From assembly GCF_000420265.1 (NCBI RefSeq), contig NZ_ATUP01000001.1, forward strand, positions 1,798,001 to 1,862,000: 64,000 bases of DNA, in the 5' to 3' direction. Positions within the stretch are counted from its first letter, which is position 1. Each line of letters starts with the position of its first letter. The notes under the pieces were generated by a model that saw nothing but the letters and a program-made list of their open reading frames with translations, had not been told where the DNA came from and did no database searches. Made by a program: the position numbers and the translations under genes. Origin of the DNA: Oceanicaulis alexandrii DSM 11625. Lineage in GTDB: Bacteria > Pseudomonadota > Alphaproteobacteria > Caulobacterales > Maricaulaceae. This document shows, one piece after another, positions 61,201-64,000 of this stretch.

Positions 61201-64000
61201 ACCGTGCAGGTGGATGTCAGTTCAGCGAGCGTGAACACGTATTCGAACACAACCGGAGCTCTGACCTCCAATCTGGGAAATTCCGGTACGGCGTCCGCCA
61301 GCTTGACGGTTTCCCAGCCTGTGCTGAGCGTCAGCGATGCAAGCGTTGTTGAAGGCAATACAGGCACATCAAACCTGAACTTCACCGTCACTTTGGCGCC
61401 GGCTTCGCCTCAGACCATCACCGTGGATTATGCGACGTCTGATGGCACGGCGCTCAGCGCCAGTGACTACACGGCGGCGACAGGAACGCTGACTTTTGCG
61501 CCTTCCGAGACCACCAAAACGGTTACTGTCACGGTTGCTGGCGATGCGGTGATCGAGCCGAACGAGACTTTGGTGCTCACCTTGTCCAATCCAGGCAATG
61601 CGACTTTGGGCGACGCTACGGCAACAGGTACGATCACAACCGATGACGTGGCTGAGACAGATACGACCGCGCCGCTCATCGCCTCCATAAATCGCGGTTC
61701 ACCTCTGGAGGCGCGAACAAACGCAGACAACCTGAGCTGGTCTGTGGAGTTCAGTGAATCGGTCGTTGGCGTTGGTGTTGATGATTTCGTCATAACAGGA
61801 CCGGCTTCGGCGCCCCTGACGGTCAGCGGGTCGGGCTCGGCCTATCAGGTGACCGCATCGGGCGGAGACCTGGCGCAGTACAACGGGGCTGTCGCGCTTC
61901 AGCTGAGTGACGGCGCCAGCATCCGAGACAGTGCTGGGAACGCCCTCGCCAATCGCACTCCTGCAAACTCTGAAAGCTACCTTCTGGATAATGCAGGGCC
62001 AGTCGCGACGCTGGCCGCTGATGTCACCGAAGTGTTCGAACCGTTCACAGTGTCCATCACGTTTGATGAGGCGGTGAGCGGGTTCGAGGTATCGGATCTG
62101 GTGATCGTGAACGCGACGAGCGGACCTCTTGTGACACGCTCTGAAACGGAGTTCTCCCTCCAGATCACGCCGCCGGTCTCTGGGTCGCTGAGCATCAGCC
62201 TGCCAGCCGACAGGGTGACCGATGACCTTGGCAACGCGAATTTGGCGTCTGATGCTTTATCTCTGGACGTGGATGAAAGCGCGCCTGTCCTGACCAGCAT
62301 CATGGCCGAGACAGGTCTTGTGACCAATGCCGATACGGTGCGATGGAGCGTTGAGTTCAACGAGGCCGTAACAGGAGTCGACGCTTCCAGCTTTGAAGTG
62401 TCCGGCGTTGCTGGCGCAGTAATCTCCGTCTCCGGGTCTGGATCGACTTACCAGGTGGCCGCTTCTGGCGGCGCACTGGCGGATCTGGATGGCGACGTTC
62501 AGTTGGCCGTCTCGGCGCAAACGACGATTGAGGATTTGTCCGGGATCGCGTTTGAGGGCGAGGGTCCGACAGGCGTGGACGAATCTTCGGTTAGACTGGA
62601 CAACACGGCGCCGGTCGCTCAGCTGACGACGGAGTCTCTCGAAGTGACCGGGCCCTTTGATCTGGCCCTGGCGTTTAACGAGGCGGTCTCAACACCGGAT
62701 CTCAGCGCATTGAGCGTCGAGAATGGCGCCGCGTCGGCTCTGACGCAGGTGAACGCCCGGACCTATACGGTGCGCATTGCGCCAGAGACCTATGGTGAAG
62801 TTGTAATTTCACTGGTGGCGGGCGCCGTTGTCGATGAAGCGGGCAATGCGAGCGCGGCCTCAGATCTGAGCCTTCAAGCGGTGGCGGAGGATGTCGAGGT
62901 CGAGGTTGAAGTTGATATCGATCAGAATGACCCGGTTGGTGTCGCGGCGACCGCCAGGGTCACCAATCCAGGCACCGAGTTGGTCCGGTTCCGCGCCAGC
63001 GTTGATGTGGATTGGCTGACCGTGACACCTCTGGAAGGGGTTATTCCGGCGCAGTCTGACATTGATTTCTCGGTCGCGGTGAATGACCTGGCGGCAGCGC
63101 TCAATGCGGGCTCGTATACCGGGACTGTAACCATTGTGCGCGAAGCGATCGACGGTTCGGCGTCAACGGCGTCTGCGGGCGCATCCGGACCCCAGGCGGT
63201 CGAAGAGATTGTGCTGGCGCGCTTCCCGATCACTCTGGTGCTGACGACCCGTAAAGGCGCCGTGCAGCTGCTCACGACGACTCCGGCGGGCGTTTCGGGC
63301 GATGCTGATTTTGACTATGCCTCAAGCGTTTCCGCGTTCGACGGCTTGCAGCTCTCGACGGTGAACGGGCAGGCGCAGAGCGCGTCAGTCGAGCTCGATG
63401 AGGGCGTATACGAGGTCCGCCAGAGCGCTCCGGCCGGCTGGCGTCTGGAAGCGGTCAGCTGTGCCGGCGACCTGGATGGCGGTTCCACCGCGGATCTGAC
63501 AAACGGTGTGCTGCGGCTTGATCTTGATCCGGGTGAAACCCTCGTCTGCACGTTTGAAAACGCGCGTGACGAGGATGTGGTCCGGCTCGCCACCCAGCGC
63601 GCCATTCGCAACTTCATGCTGCGACGGGCCGACCGCATCATTGATGCCGCGCCCGATCTATCGACCCGGCTCGGGGCGCGAAATGAAAGCGGTGCGGGTC
63701 TGTACTCCGCGGATGTGGATCGCGGGCGGTATAATATGAGCCTGACGGCGTCGCTCGCAGGTGCGCGCAACCAGGCCAAGGCCCGTCATGCAGATGCACC
63801 GGGCATGCCTTCGCATATGCGTGACGAGGGACGGCTTGATGTGTGGCTGTCGGCGGAGATTTCAGGCGTCACCGATAATCGCGCCGGGGATCGCGCTGAG
63901 AGTGATTTCGGCGTGGCGCAGCTCGGCGCGGACTGGGCTCTGTCCGACGATCTGCTGATTGGCGGCATGGTCCAGTTTGATTGGATGGATGAGACCGCGC
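58216..64000 (+). CDS. Giant autotransporter adhesin with Ig-like and Calx-beta domains (3' end outside window)
   Basis: The frame from ATG 58216 (GGGGGGAAT upstream) stays open to the window end, 1,928 codons. The signal peptide is residues 1-27 (ending TAQA). The passenger has repeated bacterial Ig-like domains, for example a 103-residue tandem pair at about 290-492 (SAPSTPDM..., TDNLTSDTTPTFTG) and a dispersed pair near 180 and 702 (ATSVTFSVDF / ATSVTFTVAF). It also has a DUF11-like domain (about 915-1030), a Calx-beta domain (about 1036-1145, DASVVEGNTGTSNLNF) and several Big-like SESxVxVxxxDF units. From about 1798 (RNFMLRRADRIIDAAPDL) it becomes the linker and then the autotransporter barrel. 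It is a surface adhesin or matrix protein of the type V secretion system, secreting its own passenger. Confidence 0.88.
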   Translation, partial: MFNFIKTLTRSVVLAAFSAACVATAQAQDLGSPTTVTFSFGSTTGIPNPHTESGFTFTYSGATLASDAGGGEGGTSGIFGFDDTPNETIRIDYSGDNFDFNSFWYDNQGAATNLTVTGHNSSGTEVARDTFNSYTGASTLTMTDTDFNSVDHVIIQASAGFNSGVLDTFAFGVPVAPDTTPPAVQSITVSGSPAAGATSVTFSVDFDETANNVSTDDFTLTTVSGSATGSITSVSASSGDPISVTVNSITGTGVIRLDLNGGTNIADASANSGPSAFSSGSTHTVDRDAPSAPSTPDMTAGTDTGTSNTDNLTSDTTPTFTGTSEANATITVSSSASGSLGTTAANGAGNWSFTPGGALSAGAQTITATATDAAGNVSSASSGLSITIDASAPSAPSTPDMSAASDLGASDTDNLTSDTTPTFTGASEANATVTVSSSADGTLGVTTSDGSGNWTFTSGALSSGSHTITATATDASGNVSSASSGLAISIDVAAPTVTSIVRQTPAGQNTNADSVIFRVTFAEAVTAVGAADFSVSGPSGASIGVSAASALIYDVTISGGDMASLNATVDLGFAGGQDITDTAGNALSNTTPGSEETYTLDNTAPSGYSVTLDQHPVNSGNQGAASFTFASAEVGAGYSYTITSSGGAGSVSNTGTISTATDQITGIDVSGLPDGTLTLSVTLTDPAGNAGSAATDTTTKEAQAPQVNSITLVGSPAGNATSVTFTVAFTEAASNITTDDFSLTTTGSAAGTIASVSSSSGTSVTVTVNSISGAGTIRLDLDAATDIQDASGNSGPNAYTSGSVHTVDSVAPAAFGIAWQDALITATNQAATDIRFTTAEVGTTYAYTVTDGAAATVTGTAAITTATQDVTIDVSGLANGTLTLTATLTDAGGNVTNQTAAATVTKSATPPAFSMAFSPTTSLVGQASTLTYTIDNSAGLVSASSLAFSHSLSAGLAISTPPNASTTCTGGSVTAVAGAGTVSYSGGSVNTGASCTVQVDVSSASVNTYSNTTGALTSNLGNSGTASASLTVSQPVLSVSDASVVEGNTGTSNLNFTVTLAPASPQTITVDYATSDGTALSASDYTAATGTLTFAPSETTKTVTVTVAGDAVIEPNETLVLTLSNPGNATLGDATATGTITTDDVAETDTTAPLIASINRGSPLEARTNADNLSWSVEFSESVVGVGVDDFVITGPASAPLTVSGSGSAYQVTASGGDLAQYNGAVALQLSDGASIRDSAGNALANRTPANSESYLLDNAGPVATLAADVTEVFEPFTVSITFDEAVSGFEVSDLVIVNATSGPLVTRSETEFSLQITPPVSGSLSISLPADRVTDDLGNANLASDALSLDVDESAPVLTSIMAETGLVTNADTVRWSVEFNEAVTGVDASSFEVSGVAGAVISVSGSGSTYQVAASGGALADLDGDVQLAVSAQTTIEDLSGIAFEGEGPTGVDESSVRLDNTAPVAQLTTESLEVTGPFDLALAFNEAVSTPDLSALSVENGAASALTQVNARTYTVRIAPETYGEVVISLVAGAVVDEAGNASAASDLSLQAVAEDVEVEVEVDIDQNDPVGVAATARVTNPGTELVRFRASVDVDWLTVTPLEGVIPAQSDIDFSVAVNDLAAALNAGSYTGTVTIVREAIDGSASTASAGASGPQAVEEIVLARFPITLVLTTRKGAVQLLTTTPAGVSGDADFDYASSVSAFDGLQLSTVNGQAQSASVELDEGVYEVRQSAPAGWRLEAVSCAGDLDGGSTADLTNGVLRLDLDPGETLVCTFENARDEDVVRLATQRAIRNFMLRRADRIIDAAPDLSTRLGARNESGAGLYSADVDRGRYNMSLTASLAGARNQAKARHADAPGMPSHMRDEGRLDVWLSAEISGVTDNRAGDRAESDFGVAQLGADWALSDDLLIGGMVQFDWMDETA
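59085..59690 (+). repeat. Tandem pair of 103-codon Ig-like repeats in the autotransporter
   Basis: Two units of 309 bp begin near 59085 and 59394. Both read P-S-A-P-S-T-P-D-M, T-D-N-L-T-S-D-T-T-P-T-F-T-G, S-E-A-N-A-T, then ITATATDA(A/S)GNVSSASSGL in the encoded protein. The high similarity suggests a recent duplication or ongoing repeat-number variation. Confidence 0.8.

Noticed and set aside
58237-63968. Many minus-strand open frames opposite the autotransporter, rich in Val, Ser and Thr
   Set aside because: They mirror the repetitive codons of the adhesin and have no starts with ribosome sites or recognisable domains.

Overview
The window looks like the chromosome of a GC-rich alphaproteobacterium. 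Protein styles (cyanide-insensitive-type bd oxidase with a DUF2474 partner, DUF442-SQR fusion, BTLCP peptidase, NDUFS6-like zinc-finger protein) suggest the Hyphomonadaceae/Maricaulaceae side of the class. That placement is inference from gene style; no rRNA or other phylogenetic marker was tested.

Region 1 (1-10.5 kb) is a sulfide/redox stress cluster. It holds a partial methyltransferase, a CxxCH cytochrome, a periplasmic DsrE-like protein, a ferritin-like protein, a SulP transporter, a DUF442-sulfide:quinone oxidoreductase fusion, an ETHE1/Blh-type persulfide dioxygenase, a bd oxidase operon (cydA-cydB-DUF2474), a 1-Cys peroxiredoxin and an Rrf2 regulator with three cysteines. Two of the promoters (ferritin-like and peroxiredoxin) share a 31-bp element with 25 identical positions, and cydA has a weaker version, which points to one regulon.

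Region 2 (10.8-20.4 kb) is an accessory island. A Tn7-like transposon carries tnsA, a tniA/tnsB with a frameshift between its first two catalytic aspartates, tniB/tnsC and tniQ. A divergent DUF6471 protein faces tnsA across overlapping divergent promoters, and two similar palindromes sit on the two -10 regions about 52 bp apart. Beyond it lie orphan ORFs, about 0.9 kb with no recognisable gene, and a decayed IS6 transposase.

Region 3 (20.4-47.6 kb) is an exopolysaccharide/O-antigen locus, mostly on the minus strand. It contains glmM, a priming sugar transferase, glmS, a tightly overlapping block for a 2,3-diamino-uronic acid nucleotide sugar (WbpA, WlbA, LpxD-like acyltransferase, DegT aminotransferase, and a WecB-like epimerase further on), flippase, polymerase, two GT4 transferases, Wza-like exporter, O-antigen ligase/polymerase, outer-membrane barrel, Wzc-like tyrosine autokinase, a PPP-type phosphatase and galE. 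The locus is a mosaic: AT-rich wzy and acyltransferase genes, two decayed glmM 3' fragments, an IS630 piece fused to another gene, a truncated HTH gene and a SEC-C remnant.

Region 4 (47.6-58.2 kb) is a tRNA-Arg(CCG) with a 51-bp duplication of its 3' half (attachment-site scar), followed by housekeeping genes: response regulator, THUMP RNA methyltransferase, SerB-like phosphatase, 2OG-Fe(II) oxygenase, polA, a DASS symporter, a zinc-finger protein, an ABC ATPase and a small membrane protein.

Region 5 (58.2 kb to the end) is the first 1,928 codons of a giant autotransporter adhesin with Ig-like and Calx-beta repeats; its beta-barrel runs off the window.
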